DNA of 64,000 nucleotides. Origin: Charina bottae (taxonomy: Eukaryota; Chordata; Lepidosauria; Squamata; Charinaidae). The stretch spans positions 4,177,001 through 4,241,000 of the forward strand of contig JALMGJ010000006.1 of NCBI GenBank assembly GCA_023362775.1. The letters are read 5' to 3'. The notes below the pieces were generated by a model. It did no database searches. It saw only the letters and a program-made list of their open reading frames with translations, and was not told the origin of the DNA. Positions 44,600 to 56,572 of this stretch are shown piece after piece (the first letter of the stretch is position 1; the number at the start of each line of letters is the position of its first letter). The translations under genes and the position numbers were made by a program.

Positions 44600-46200
44600 A
44601 GATCTTGCAGAATCGGTTGGAGCCGGGCAGCACCACAGTGGAATTGAATGAATTAATTTGCGTGTTCAATTTACACTTAGGTAATGCATCATGCATGTGA
44701 ATGATGACGTGGGGTGGTTTCCAAACACTATCACACTGATGGAAACCAAGCCAGGCTAACAGTCAGAAAATCACGGAGCATTCAGAAAATGTTTGGCTGG
44801 GGAACCTGCATGGCTAAGCAATCCACCACGACAGGGTCCCCCATGTCAGCAAACGGTCACACCCTAAAACAGCAATCGTTCTACACCTGTCTGTTTTAGC
44901 AAAAGAAACTCTGTGGTCGTGACAACATTGCCTTCCAAAAGCACGCTTCTAATGATGCTGTGTGCTGGTTAATGATAGACAGGGGGGCATCCCTTCGTCG
45001 TTGCCTTCGAAATGGGGTCCTCTCGGCCCTGCAGGTAATTCAGCAACAAAGCCGAGAGGAATCATTCTTTCTTTTTCCAAGTGGAACTTTATAGGGCATT
45101 AAAGAAACACCCTCCACACTTATCTAAATCTTTAATTAGTTCTATAATATACTGATGATATCAGGCCTAATTAAATTTATACAGATAAAGGGCAATGAAA
45201 TTCTAACCAAGTGAGCTGGAAAGTACATATTAAACAGTAAATTTAATGGTTCACGCCGATAAGTGCAATTTCCTACACAAAACCTAAATTCAATTTAGTG
45301 TGTTGTATTCAAATTGATTTTGCATGTGCAAATTATTGGAGGGGAGGGGGAGCAGGGGAGATCTTGTTCATATATCAGTAAAACTGCTAATCCACCCTAT
45401 TTAAACATCACTTATTAACGCTCGCCACTGCACCGGAGTCAGAAGGATTTGCATTTTTACGGCAGAGAAGGCAAAAATCATCGAAGTTAGATGCCGGTTT
45501 ATAAAGGGTATTAAGTGACTTCCCTCCCTCCGAAGGAGGGGAGGGCTGGAGAATGTAATGCTGGTCTGCGGAGAAAGGAGGCAGTCAGCACTTTGGAGAA
45601 AAGGCGATGCTACAAGTGCGCCAGTCAGCACAAAACATAATACAATTTTAGGTGCCCGCCGGGGACCAGTGACTTGGGCCTCTGCAGAGAACGGGAATCG
45701 TTTTGGAACTGCAACCAAGAGCCTGATGCTGGAACAACGCCAACAAGAAAGGAGTCTATGTCTTCTACAATCCATTAAATGCCACAGGCTGGGTACAATT
45801 ACGGTCTTTATTCCCTTTGCTCCCATTTTACAGATAGGGAACTGAGGCTGAGGGGCAGTCCGGTGACTTGGTCCCAACGAAGGTCCCAGGCATAGCGTGC
45901 CAAACAGACAACGTTCTGCATCCTACATGGCTTGCAACGGACCATCCCTTGGCCTGTTAACTCTGGACCCCAAACTTCCTTCTTCAGTCACTGCCTCTGT
46001 GATACATCCTTCTGGGGAAATGATGGAAGCCCAGAAGGGTTAATTAGCCACCCACAAATATACTGAAGTGTGAAGGCTAGCTCTGCGGGACTAAGGGGCT
46101 GCACTGGTCTTTGTGTACTCATTGATATGGATATTTCTACTCTGCCCACAGCAACCGATTCTCGCGTACACTTCTGGAATAGTAAAAACCTAAATGAGGC
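44600..46200. other. EXOC4 terminal intron, unique sequence, possible conserved non-coding
   Basis: No repeats recognised. The part 45100-45320 is AT-rich with TTTAATTAG, CCTAATTAAATT and similar homeodomain-type motifs and no transposon signature. Conservation cannot be judged from one sequence. Confidence 0.3.
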
Positions 46201-46542
46201 CATGAATGGCGGTCATGGTAGCATCTCATGTTGGCCAAGCTGACAGACCCCAATAAAATGCTGGCTGCCTTCTTCTCCAAAAGCAGAGGCTTTGCTGGGT
46301 CCCTGCAGGATGAGAAGATACTGGCCATCCTGGTTTTGGGGGAGCAGGTTGATCCAGAGCGAGGGGGCCATGATTGGAGAGAGCTGGCAGACAGATTGTC
46401 CCAAAGGTAACAAGGGCCCAAGCCACAAAGAGCTTTACTGAATGAATAGATCGCTAGTCCCTTGAACTGGGTAAGGAGCCAATGCCATCCCCTCCAATAT
46501 GGATGCCACCAGTCAGCAGGCAGGCTCACACATTTTGTACAC

Positions 46543-46665
46543 CAGTGTTTCTCAACCTTGGCAACTTTAAGCTGTGTGGACTTCCACTCCCAGAATTCCC
46601 CATGCTGGGGAATTCTGGGAGTTGAAGTCCACACGTCTTCAAGTTGCCAAGGTTGAGAAACACCG
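46543..46665. mobile_element. hAT MITE, CAGTGTTTCTCAACC family
   Basis: Full palindrome, right end CACCG instead of CACTG; flanking duplication weak. Confidence 0.85.
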
Positions 46666-46669
46666 ATGT

Positions 46670-47395
46670 GCGTGTTTCATGGTGATCTGACCGTGACAAA
46701 GGACTGATGGCAACGTCCTCCACCTTCAGATCACATACACCTCCCACCACATCTTTCTCTGCTCTTCAGTACCTCATTTTCCCTCTACTCTACCCCCATT
46801 GGCCTCCCCAACCCCCTGATCAGAGCCCCCCACAACATCCCTCCCCAGCACCCCTCCCCCTTCCTGCCAGGACTTCCTCTGGCACCCCCCACAGAGCCTC
46901 CTCACACCAGGCCACCCCAATTCCTCCTGCCCATTTCCCACCGCTGGAGCTGGCGGGCTGTTTCCCCCTCCCCTCAGCCCCGACACCCCCTCCCCACGTT
47001 CTTTCACTCCAAGGGGTGCAAGTCTCCCCACCCAGAGAGGGGCAGGCTCATCCAAGCGCCAGCTTCCACACTCCCCTCCCCTCTGCGTCTATCTCCAGCT
47101 ACCCGTGTAGGAACTTCTCTTGCCTTGGTAGCTCCAGGCAGGACCACCCCCTGCCAGGTGCCAGCCCCGTGCGCCACCAACGCAGGCGACAGCAAAATGG
47201 CCGCCCTTCCGTCTGATGCGCTGCTCTGGAAATGGCATCAACCACATCACTCCCTCCTTCACCACCCCTCCCTTCGTTGCCAACGGCGGCACCAACCAAG
47301 CACGCTCCCTCCTCCAGCATGGACAAAACCGAAATCTGATTCAAATAAAACAGAGTAACATAAACTGGGTCACTATGACTGAAAAATAAATGAAC
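46670..47395. other. EXOC4 intron, C-rich tract, no gene
   Basis: A proline-rich open frame spans 46707-47216 because the sequence is CCC-rich. It has no domain, no splice context and no homology I recognise. Confidence 0.5.
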
Positions 47396-47397
47396 TG

Positions 47398-47566
47398 GAC
47401 CCCTGGGGCTGACTCCTTTGGTCATGGCCTTCTTCCTGGATATTTTTCTATTTCCCAATCTAGCCTGGAGGTCTCCCACCCAAGTCCTAACCAGGCCCAA
47501 CCCTGCTTAGCTTTTTGAGACCAATCAGTGAGGGTTGGTGCTGCTAAGCCACCTAGCCAGGCCCCT
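47398..47566 (-). mobile_element. 5S-rRNA-derived SINE (5S-Sauria type)
   Basis: The plus strand reads GGTCTCCCACCCAAGTCCTAACCAGGCCCAACCCTGCTTAGCTTTTTGAGA, the reverse complement of the 3' half of 5S rRNA (GCTAAGCAGGGT...CCTGGTTAGTACTTGGATGGGAGACC) with few changes. So it is a SINE3-type element on the minus strand, not a 5S gene. Confidence 0.75.
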
Positions 47567-47609
47567 AATATGGTTCTGCCCCATTTGGTCCCTCCTTCCC
47601 TTCCTGCCA

Positions 47610-47946
47610 GGGGCGTGGTGGCTCAGCGGTTAAGACGCCAGGCTTGTCAATCGGAAGATCGCAAGTTCGAAGGTTCGAGACCCAAGACCCGTGTGACGGA
47701 GTGAGCTCCTGCACTCGCCCCAGCTCTTGCCAACCTAGCAATTCGAAAGCATGCAAATGCAAGCAGACGAATAGGTACCACTTCGGTGGGAAGGTAACAG
47801 CGTTCCGCGCGCATCATGCCAGCCACATGACCACGGAAGCGTCTTCAGACAGCGGTGGCTCTTCGGCTAACAAACGGAAATGAGCACTGGCCCCTAGAGT
47901 CGGACACAACTGCACAAATGTGCGGGGGGAACCTTTACCTTTACCC
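47610..47946 (+). mobile_element. tRNA-derived SINE, full length, 13-bp TSD
   Basis: Starts GGGCGTGGTGGCTCAGCGGTTAAGACGCC (A box), has AGGTTCGAGACCC (B box), and ends AGAGTCGGACACAACTGCACAAATGTGCGGGGGGAACC. TCCCTTCCTGCCA flanks it at 47597-47609 and 47947-47959. Confidence 0.9.
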
Positions 47947-47999
47947 TCCCTTCCTGCCACAATGGTGACTTTGGGAGAGGGCGTCGGGGGCTGCACTCG

Positions 48000-49000
48000 G
48001 GGCCTTCGGGCCGTCCTGAAGAGTCAGAGACGGAGCTCTTACAGACAACGACGGATGGAGCCCTCACGGTGCCTAGAAGAAGAGGGGAGCAAAGGAGGAG
48101 CGATTCCTCTGCCCAGCTCTGCATTCTAAGTTATGCCAGCCGGGAAGCCCCAATGCAGCCGGTTCTGGAGTCTGCCTGAAGCCGTGTCCCGGGCTTGCTG
48201 GAGCTTACCCCAGGCTCAGTTTGATGGCTAATCCCGTTCTCAGTAAACAGGATTGAAAGGAGGAAGAGGATTGAAGGATGAAACGCAAAACGAGAGCGAG
48301 CCAGCTAACTGGATTGTGGGCTGGGATTTATTTGACAAATACCGGCTTCGCCACATTTGCACGGACTCCAAAGTAATTAGATTTAAGCGAACGCAGTCGT
48401 GGTGCGACGGTCGATGCAGGGCTAGTTCTAGCTGTTCTGTGGACGGTCTCCCTGCACAGCCCGCCGTGCTTGCTCGACCCTCCTCCACCCTCCCCCTGCC
48501 CTCAGTGCCAGAACTCAGGATGCCAGTTCTCCAGGCTCTGTTAGCGGCAACTGGTTATTCTTGGCTGCACAGAACTGGTTGGTGACTTGCAGCATCTGAG
48601 CAAAGGAGTGTGTGCGTGTGTGTGTGTGTGTGAGAGAGAGAGAGACAGCGTGCACGTTGAGACCACACATCTGATGTGTGAAGTTCGGGGAGTTCCCATC
48701 AGGCAGCCCACAGATGCCACTTGCCATGTTTCTGAGACAGCCTCCATCTGCCAGATATGCTAATCTGGGGACACGAATCAATAGTCTGCCCCCGCAGCAG
48801 CACCACAAGCCCGTTTGTATTGCCTGCTTTCCTGGCACAATGTCTCCAAGGTCTAGCAGCAGGAGAGGGTAGAAGTGTTGGCTTGTTAGAAACCTGGGTG
48901 ATGGGCAGGGTGATCGAGTTTGGGCAGGGGCGCATTTCTTCCAGGTCTGGGGACAATAACTCTTTGCAGGGTCATGATTTACAGCCTACCTAGATCTCTG
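48000..49000. other. EXOC4 intron, no recognised feature
   Basis: A GT/GA dinucleotide run at about 48610-48645 is the only simple repeat. No exons seen. Confidence 0.4.
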
Positions 49001-49014
49001 CATTCTAGATTCGC

Positions 49015-49850
49015 AGGGAGACCAAAATGCTTGTTTACAAAGCCATTGTACTACCGACCCTTCTGTACGCCTGTGAAACATGGACCCTCTACAAACGCCA
49101 CCTCCAACTTCTTGAAAGATTCCATCAACGCTGCCTCCGAAAAATTCTGCAAATTACTTGGGAAGATAGGCGGACTAATGTTAGCGTATTAGAAGAAGCG
49201 AAAACCACCAGCGTTGAAACAATGATCATCCAACATCAACTTCGCTGGACCGGCCATGTTGTTCAAATGCCTGACCATCATCTTCCAAAGCAGCTACTTT
49301 ACTCCCAACTTAAGAATGGAAAAGGGAATATTGGTGGACAGCAAAAGAGATTCAAAGATTCTCTCAAAGCTAATTTAAAATAAAATAAAATAATAAAATA
49401 ATAATAAAATAAAATAAAATAAAATAAAATAAAATAAAATAAAATAAAATAAAATAAAAATAAAATAAAATATAAAATATAAAATATAAAATATAAAATA
49501 AAATATAAAATAAAATAATAAAATAAAATAAAATAAAATAAAATAATAAAATAATAAAATAAAATAATATCAGCATTGAGAACTGGGAAGCCCTAACTCA
49601 TGAGTGTTTCAATTGGAGGTCAGCCTTTATTAATGGCGCTATGGACTTTGAAGAAGCACGAGTACAGGGCGAAAGGGAGAAACGAGCTAAGAGCACGTCA
49701 AGCAAACCCTCATCATGACCGTCTCCCACCCGGAAACCTATGCCGTCACTGTGGGAGGTTGTGCGGATCCAGAATTGGCCTTTATAGCCACTTACGGATC
49801 GACTGTTAAAATTTTACCCTTGGAAGACAATCTTACTCGGCTACGAGAGG
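49015..49850 (+). mobile_element. Non-LTR retrotransposon 3' end, copy 2, with (TAAAA)n expansion
   Basis: Encodes MLVYKAIVLPTLLYACETWT, then LLERFHQRCLRKILQITWED, then MIIQHQLRWTGHVVQMPDH, ending in CRHCGRLCGSRIGLYSHL, a zinc-knuckle/finger-like CCHH end. These are C-terminal LINE ORF2 features. A (TAAAA)n array (49379-49568) interrupts the frame where copy 1 has only TTTAAAAAAATG. Confidence 0.8.
49379..49568. repeat. (TAAAA)n microsatellite inside LINE copy 2
   Basis: About 190 bp of TAAAA-type units inserted at the A-rich stretch between two conserved coding blocks. Confidence 0.95.
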
Positions 49851-50083
49851 AGGAGGAGGAGGAGGAGGAGGAGGAGGAGGAGGAGGAGGAGGAGGAGGAG
49901 GAGGAGGAGGAAAGAAGAAGAAGAAGAAGAAGAAGAAGAAGAAGAAGAAGAAGAAGAAGAAGAGGAGGAGGAGGAGGAGGAGGAGGAGGAGGAGGAGGAG
50001 GAGGAGGAGGAGGAGGAGGAGGAAGAAGAAGAAGAAGAAGAAGAAGAAGAAGAAGAAGAAGAAGAAGAAGAAGAAGAAGAAGA
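49846..50083. repeat. Alternating (AGG)n and (AAG)n array
   Basis: Four blocks in the order AGG, AAG, AGG, AAG follow the 3' end of LINE copy 2. The polyGlu/polyArg/polyGly and polyLeu/polyPhe frames are artefacts. Confidence 0.97.
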
Positions 50084-50149
50084 CCACCACCTAGATCTCT
50101 AAGCAGCTGACCTACCAAAACATAATATATGATAAAGGATAAAGAAAGC

Positions 50150-50311
50150 CTTGACTTAGGCTCAACTGTTGGCCCCATCTGAATAACCTCACATGGTTTT
50201 CTTGGCAAGCATTTGGAAGTGGTTTGCCGTTGCCATCTTCCTAGATGATTTTTCGACTTTCCAGTCTAGCGTACAGTCCTGGGATTTCTAACTGGCTTCC
50301 CATCCAAGCAC
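50150..50311 (-). mobile_element. 5S-type SINE, truncated
   Basis: GGTTTGCCGTTGCCATCTTCCTAGATGATTTTTCGACTTTCCAGTC and GGCTTCCCATCCAAGCAC match the 5S SINE, cut where the RTE-like tail begins. Confidence 0.5.
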
Positions 50312-50560
50312 TGTTGTTGTTAGTTGCCATCGAGTCGTTTACAACTCCTCGCGACCCTATGTATAATCCATAGGGTTTTCATTGGCACGTTTTCAGGAGT
50401 CGATTGCCAGGCCTTGCTCCCCAGTCTGTTCTTTGTCTGGAAGCTCCGCTGGAACCTGTCCACCATGGATGACCCTTCTGGTAGTAGAACTACCGGTGGC
50501 ATCGCTTCCAGCATCATAGCAACACGCAAGGCACCACAGTACGACAAACTGACAAACTAA
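50312..50560 (-). mobile_element. RTE-type retroposon 3' region
   Basis: TGTTGTTGTTAGTTGCCATCGAGTCGTTTACAACTCCTCGCGACCCTATG is the reverse complement of an RTE-clade 3' tail used by several amniote SINEs. Confidence 0.45.
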
Positions 50561-50599
50561 TCCAAGCACTAACCACGTCCAATCCCATTGAGCTTCTGA

Positions 50600-52360
50600 C
50601 CCCAAGGAAGGTTGGTATGTGTAATGAGAATAAAAGCTGAGGTGGACATTCCGGAGCATGGATACCTTCTGTCAGAAGATCTTCTCCTAGCCTCCTACTC
50701 AACCCACTTTGGAGATGTGGACACGTGTGCGGATGCGTATGTGTGTGCAGTTGTACACAACAGCAGATTTGTGTGTGCACAGGCATACTCTCTCACGCCT
50801 GGTCTCTAGTCTGTTAAGAAGAGGGACGTCCAATCCAGGCCCAATTGGAAGAGCCATTGCCAAAGTCAGGAGGACCTTCTTTTCCTGTCTCCAGGTTGGC
50901 CGGGGCAGCCAGGCAATTGCTGGTCCAGCCAAAGCCAGGGATGACCACCTGCTGCAATTCCACGGGAGCTTCAGACAGAAAGGTCGACAGAAAGGAGATT
51001 TATGGAAATGAAGCATAATTTTCCCAATTTATAAACTCTCTTTGGCACCGAGACACACAGGAAGACGTTTTCTAAGCTCAGACTGCACAGAACCTGACGA
51101 GAGAGAAATCCTGATTCGTTCCACACATGGGTGTACAGAGGAAACAAGTTCTGGCTCACACCCAACTGGCTTGGTCCAAAACCCCTTCCATATTTTCCGT
51201 TCGGTTGGCACTTTCTCCATAAACTTCCTTAGCTTTTTGGCTTTGTTTTAATGCAACTTTCACGATACCTGTTTCTGTTCGCCAACTGTCTGAAGTGCAT
51301 AATCTTGGAGCGTGACATGCTGGTACCTATTCTTGGGCAACCCTGTGTGCTACTCAAATCTCTTGTTGCTTCATTAGTGACCTACGCAGCCCTAGAGGTC
51401 CTTGGAAAAGCCAAGATCTCAGCTGCCAAAAGAGGCTGGGCTGTCACTCCCCACGGAGTCCGCAAACGCAATAAAGGTAGAAGAACACTCATGAGAATGG
51501 ACATCAAAGGAAGCCAGATACAAGACAGATCAGCAGGCGAGTGGTCTCCCATCACTGCTTGAAAAACTAGATTTATCATTTGCAGTGGGACAGCCCTCAA
51601 TTAAAAATGTTTAGTGAGGATTCCTGAGTGGTGGCTTCCAACTTCACTGATGGAGTCATAGGGCTCCTGAGCAAAAGGAAGTGATGCTGGTGGCTTCTCT
51701 CACCTCTGAATGGCTTCAAATACCTCTCTCAACAGGTGCCAAGTCGGTTCCTTTGGCTTACTTTAATTAAACAGGAGAGATGGATAACGGGGAATGTAAA
51801 TTATGGGACGAAATGATCCAGGCAAAACAGTATGACGCTGCATTCTGAAAAACGTGTTATCAGCTTCCAGGTTCTGGCAGGAAATGACTAACCAATGGGT
51901 AGAACCAATATAGTAGCATAAGCCCCTCTCCGGTGCACAAACTTTAAGGCACAAAGAGGCAGCAACCCACAAAAAAAGAAGCAGGATGTCCCCCTTAATT
52001 TCCCCCCATTCACAGACTGAACAAAGTTCAGCAAAGCGACTGAATTCAAGTTTCAAGCTGTCAGTTTGCCTTCTTTTTTAAGCTGTGTAGAAAGACCAGG
52101 CGATGCGGTATTTGCAAACAAAAAGTGATTTCCCCCTTGAGTCTCTTTTTGTCTCATCTCATCCTCTTCTCTTTATTTTCCTGTCTTTTTTTTTAACACC
52201 TCTTGTCTGGTGCTAACAGATGGGGAAGAGGATTTGCCTCTTTTTGGCTGCTGGCTTGAATTTAAGAAAGCTTGGGAAACACCACATATTAGATGCATGT
52301 TTGGAGGGATGGAGAGCATGTAGGCACGTCTCTATAACTGCACCTCTATCCATATCTTTA

Positions 52361-52405
<45 letters not shown>

Positions 52406-53600
52406 CTGCCCTATATCTAGATCTATCTAGATCTGTCCAACTCTGAGCTTGAGTGGCAGTGGGGGCAGCATCCAGATCCTTGCCACCTGCAAGTTGATTC
52501 TTTGCTTTCTTCTGCTCTACTAACATCAGATTCCCACCCAATTAACATCTACCCAACCAGCTTGCCAGGGCTGGTTACAAAATATGGTTGGTCATTCCAA
52601 CACCAATTTTGCTTCACACTCTTGGATCTCGTGCTGGATTCAGAGGAATTCCCTGGCCGTGATCTCCAGAGGGGAAGCAGAAGACTTCCGCCGCCGCCGC
52701 CGAATCTGATGCATTCTCACAAACTAGAGGTGACATCCTAGCCTCAGAAGCCATCTAGCTTTGTTGGGGCCTGAATAGTACTGACTATCGCAATCATTCT
52801 AACAAGGAGAGGCTGGGTTGTCCCTCTGGGAACTATAGGGTTTGTTTCTCCTTCTGAAAAACACCTACAGAATCCTAGCGGCAAAGCCAACAAGTGGAGA
52901 GCAAGGCTCTTGCGAGCATGAAAGGACTCTGAAGATGTTTTCTGGAAAGTTTTGGCTGCAGATAAGGCACATAAGTGGGGAAGCTTTTATCAACTCCCTC
53001 TGGTCCATAAACACTGCCCTGATCTTGTTCCAGACGTCACAAGAAAGGTTCCCCAGAGGGAGAAAGGGACTTGGTCCCCTAATTACCCCATCTAATGAGA
53101 GACAGCAATGCCGACAAGGGAGAAAAAGAAAACTTAAACATTCCAAACTCTTCTGGGACTCTTTCCCAGCCCCCCCCCCCACAAACCTTTCATTACTTTC
53201 CACGAGAGATCAACAAAAAGGTCACCTGCATGATTAATTTAAAACACTGTTCAAAATTCATTTCTGGGAGAGGTCGCAAAACTAAACTAGATAATAAAAC
53301 AGCCTTCCACAGCCTCGGTCCTCTCCAAAAGTGGACACTTCCATGCTCCAAATCCTCAGCAGTGACCACACTGCAGGGGAATTCTGGGAGGTGATCTCTG
53401 TAGCTGGAGGACGCCCAGGTGGGGACAGGCTGCTGTGGGAGTAGGCATCTTTTCGTTGGTGAATCTGGGGAAACAGCAGCCAAGCAGGTGATGTGGAAGA
53501 CGGGCTTATCCTTAGCTCTTCCTCATAAAATTCAGATTCTACTATTGATTATCAGATACTGGGGCAGCCTGTGCCTATTCATTGAGAATATTTATGTCTC
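50600..53600. other. EXOC4 intron, mostly unrecognised; (TTA)n at 52362-52406
   Basis: Contains one (TTA)n microsatellite and short CT-rich runs. No exons, RNAs or firm transposon boundaries recognised. Confidence 0.4.
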
Positions 53601-53611
53601 TGTGCAAGCAA

Positions 53612-53679
53612 TGCTGGCTGGGGGATTCTGTGCATTGAAGTCCCCACAGCTTAAAGTTGCCGAGGTTGAGAAACACCGA
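53612..53679. mobile_element. hAT MITE, right half
   Basis: GCTGGCTGGGGGATTCTGTGCATTGAAGTCC through GGTTGAGAAACACCG. Confidence 0.75.
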
Positions 53680-53900
53680 TGTAGGGTATAGGCTGCTGAA
53701 GTTTTGGTCTTTATAGTATACCTGACTTCATTCCACATTTACTGTAGACTGTAAAGAAAACACGTTTGTGGGAACTTCTGCCCTAAAAGAACCTCTGTAC
53801 TGTTTTTGTCAGCTTATGTTAGTTTGTTCATTGAGTTCTTTTAAACATTTGAGATTCTTCCTTGGAATGTTGATAGTGGATGATAGGCATACTGTCTATG

Positions 53901-54325
53901 GTTGTTGTTGTTCATTCGTTCAGTCGCTTCCGACTCTTCGTGACTTCATGGACCAGCCCACGCCAGAGCTTCCTGTTGGCCGTCACCACCCCCAGCTCCC
54001 CAATGGTTGAGTCCGTCACCTCCAGAATACCATCCATCCATCTTGCCCTTGGTTGGCCCCTCTTCCTTTTGCCTTCCACTTTTCCTAGCATCAGCTTCTT
54101 CTCCAGGGTATCCTGTCTTCTCATTATGTGGCCAAAGTACTTCAGTTTTGCCTTTAATATCATTCCCTCAAGTGAGCAGTCTGGCTTTATTTCCTGGAGT
54201 ATGGACTGGTTTGATCTTCTGGCAGTCCAAGGCACTCTCAGAATTCTCCTCCAACACCACAGTTCAAAAGCATCTATCTTCCTTCGCTCAGCCTTCCTTA
54301 TGGTCCAGCTCTCCCAAGACCAAGA
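53901..54325 (-). mobile_element. BovB LINE 3' end, copy 1
   Basis: The minus strand encodes SWTIRKAERRKIDAFELWCW, RRILRVPWTARRSNQSILQE and MRRQDTLEKKLMLGKVEGKR, ending KSRKRLNE: the C-terminus of BovB ORF2. BovB is an RTE-clade LINE known for horizontal transfer among squamates, ruminants and others. Strongly 5'-truncated. Confidence 0.93.
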
Positions 54326-55439
54326 CATATATGGTGCAGTGGTTAAAATGGAATGGAAAGGTCCACCTTCAGCCATGGAACCTCCCTGGTGATTTTAGAC
54401 CTGTCCCCCTCTCAGCCCAGCCTGCCCCAACAGGTCCCTATGGCAGGAGAAAAGGAAGAGGTGTGTGATGTGTGCCACCTTTCACTTCTAGAGGAAAGGC
54501 AGGGTACGAATCAAATCAGAACAAATCAATAATCATGACTGAACTTCCAAAATGGAAGTGACTAGTGAAATAAAATGGAAAATTGCTTTTATAATTCTAA
54601 ATCTGCTCTCTTCCTTTAGAACATGTATTCCAGGCAGAGAGAGGATATTTGACTGGACATTCTCAGAGTGGAAGGGTTATGCCTGAGAAGAGAAACAGGA
54701 AAGAAAAAATTAGCAGGAGGAGGAGGAGGTAAGCTTGAGAGTAGAAGTCGTGCTTCAAGAGCAAGTTGGACCACTGCACCTTGGAGGGTGCGGAAAGATC
54801 TTGGCTTGCAAGGGCAGGCCGATGAGAAGGCTGGGCTGGGGAGTTCCAGAAGCTCAAGAGAATGACTTCACAGAATTGGCCCAAGACAGACGAAGAGGAG
54901 AGACCTGACAATGTGATGGAAGAACTCTTACTGCATGAAGCATAGTTTTGTCCATCCCAGAGCAGATCTTTCTTGTGTTGTTGATACTGCTTGGAAATCA
55001 AAATTTCCAAGGGAGCAACAGGATCCTGGCTCCAAAGCCAGCAAAGAACAAGGTGAGGAAGAAGAAAACCGGCTTGGAGGGGTAAGTTTCCCAGAATAAG
55101 GAAGCAAGTTGAGAATAGTGATGCTGTGTGACCAGCCAGGCCTCCACACGTTCCTCTCATCACCTGGTCCTGGTAGGCTGCAGAGCAGGGCCCCCTTTTC
55201 TGGCCATGCCATGGATGGTGCTGCATTCAGCAGGTATCAGCCCGTCATTTTCTTAAGGATTTTTGTGGTAACTGCAGCCCAGGCTCATTCTACAAAATTG
55301 TAGTTGGGGTTCTCACCAGGACTCAGAAATGCAGAACTCAACCACTTCCACAGCAGTAAGAACTACACACACACACACACACCCCAATTTAATCAAAAAC
55401 GCACCAGGAAACAAAATACAGTACTGAAAGACCCCTAAG

Positions 55440-56105
55440 GACTACCATAATGATGATCCCGTACATAAGAAAGATATCAGAACATACATCAGCAGATTAT
55501 TCCAGCCACGAGGCCTGGCCATGGCCCACAAAAACTCTACAAAGAATCCTGTGGAAACCTAAAGATGACCTCCCCCCACCCCCCACAGGAAAGAACAAAC
55601 ATCATATAGAACATCAACTCTATGATGTTGCAGACAGGACACATAGGACAGACAAGACACCAACTATACCAAAGAACCAAAGAACGAATAACAGGAGCAA
55701 AGAAGCAAGAGGAGAGGGACCTAACAGCCACCGACACCCTCAGACTAGACCACGTGTTCCACTGGGAAAATACAGAATAATTGACCACACCAACAGGAGA
55801 AGAGCTGAGAATTCCTGGAAGTCTGGCACTCCAACAAGGAGCCATCAACAAATCAATGAAACTGGATATAGTCTCCCACTTGGTCAAGTGTCTGATTCAA
55901 ACCACACACAACCGATTGAGAGGTGGACCAATCAGAACAGAGCTGGCACCATTCCCAACCACCAATCAACTGATACCTCCCAGGAAACTTCCAATCAACC
56001 AACCCCACAGAATTCAAATTGCAGACAGGCTCTCAATCCTGCAAGAGGACCCCCACTTCTGAACCATTGTGCTGAGGAAGCCTCGCTGGAATGCAAAAAA
56101 CTTGA
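55440..56105 (+). mobile_element. Penelope-like element, decayed GIY-YIG end and 3' UTR
   Basis: Reads IPYIRKISEHTSADYSSHEA then WPTKTLQRILWKPKD, matching the PLE region before the GIY-YIG endonuclease; the endonuclease itself is frameshifted and degraded (fragments such as KYRIIDHTNRRRAENSWKSG). A-rich 3' UTR repeats like those at 37440-37640 follow, then a decayed hammerhead-like core at 56072-56101. Confidence 0.75.
56072..56101 (+). ncRNA. Decayed hammerhead-like core
   Basis: CTGAGGA, A, stem GCCT/ATGC (one mismatch) with loop CGCTGGA, then AAAAAC where GAAAC is expected. Loss of the invariant G and the stem mismatch suggest it is inactive. Confidence 0.4.
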
Positions 56106-56572
56106 TCTCTATTTGGTATTGATCTCCCCAAGCAACAAGAAGCAAAACTAAAAGGCTGTAGAATCATTTCCTCTACCTAAGGATTGTCTCCCTGGCCAGA
56201 ATTGCCAGTGTAGACCCTGAGCCACTGACACAATCAGATACTGACTGATGAGGATACATGCTGCAGTTTGCCCCAAATCTTCCCTTTCAAGCTTCTGAAT
56301 GGAACTAGATTCTGTGGCATCAAGCCTACACAGCTGGCAAGCTCAGGAAACAAGAACCACTTGGATTTCTGGAAACATCTCTATTGTTAGTAGGTCAATG
56401 CAACAGAACCTTGAAAGCCCCCCAAAGCAATTCTCCAGATCAACTTATACCTAGCGTAATTAAGCCAGAGTCTCTTTCTCATGGTCCGCCCTCCCACCCC
56501 CTCCGGACTCAAGCACCTCTTCGGGGATGGTGCTGTTTCCTCCCTTAACCGAGGTCTGCTAGACATTCCATC

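Noticed and set aside
46707..47216. 169-residue proline-rich frame
   Set aside because: C-rich intron sequence without start context, domain or splice sites.
47398..47566. 5S rRNA gene
   Set aside because: Only part of 5S is present, diverged and fused to SINE sequence.
47610..47700. tRNA gene
   Set aside because: A and B boxes are present but no complete cloverleaf; it is the head of a SINE with a TSD.
49715..50208. PolyGlu/polyArg and polyLeu/polyPro frames
   Set aside because: Translations of the AGG/AAG array.
55450..56151. 233-residue open frame as a host gene
   Set aside because: Matches decayed Penelope-like element sequence.
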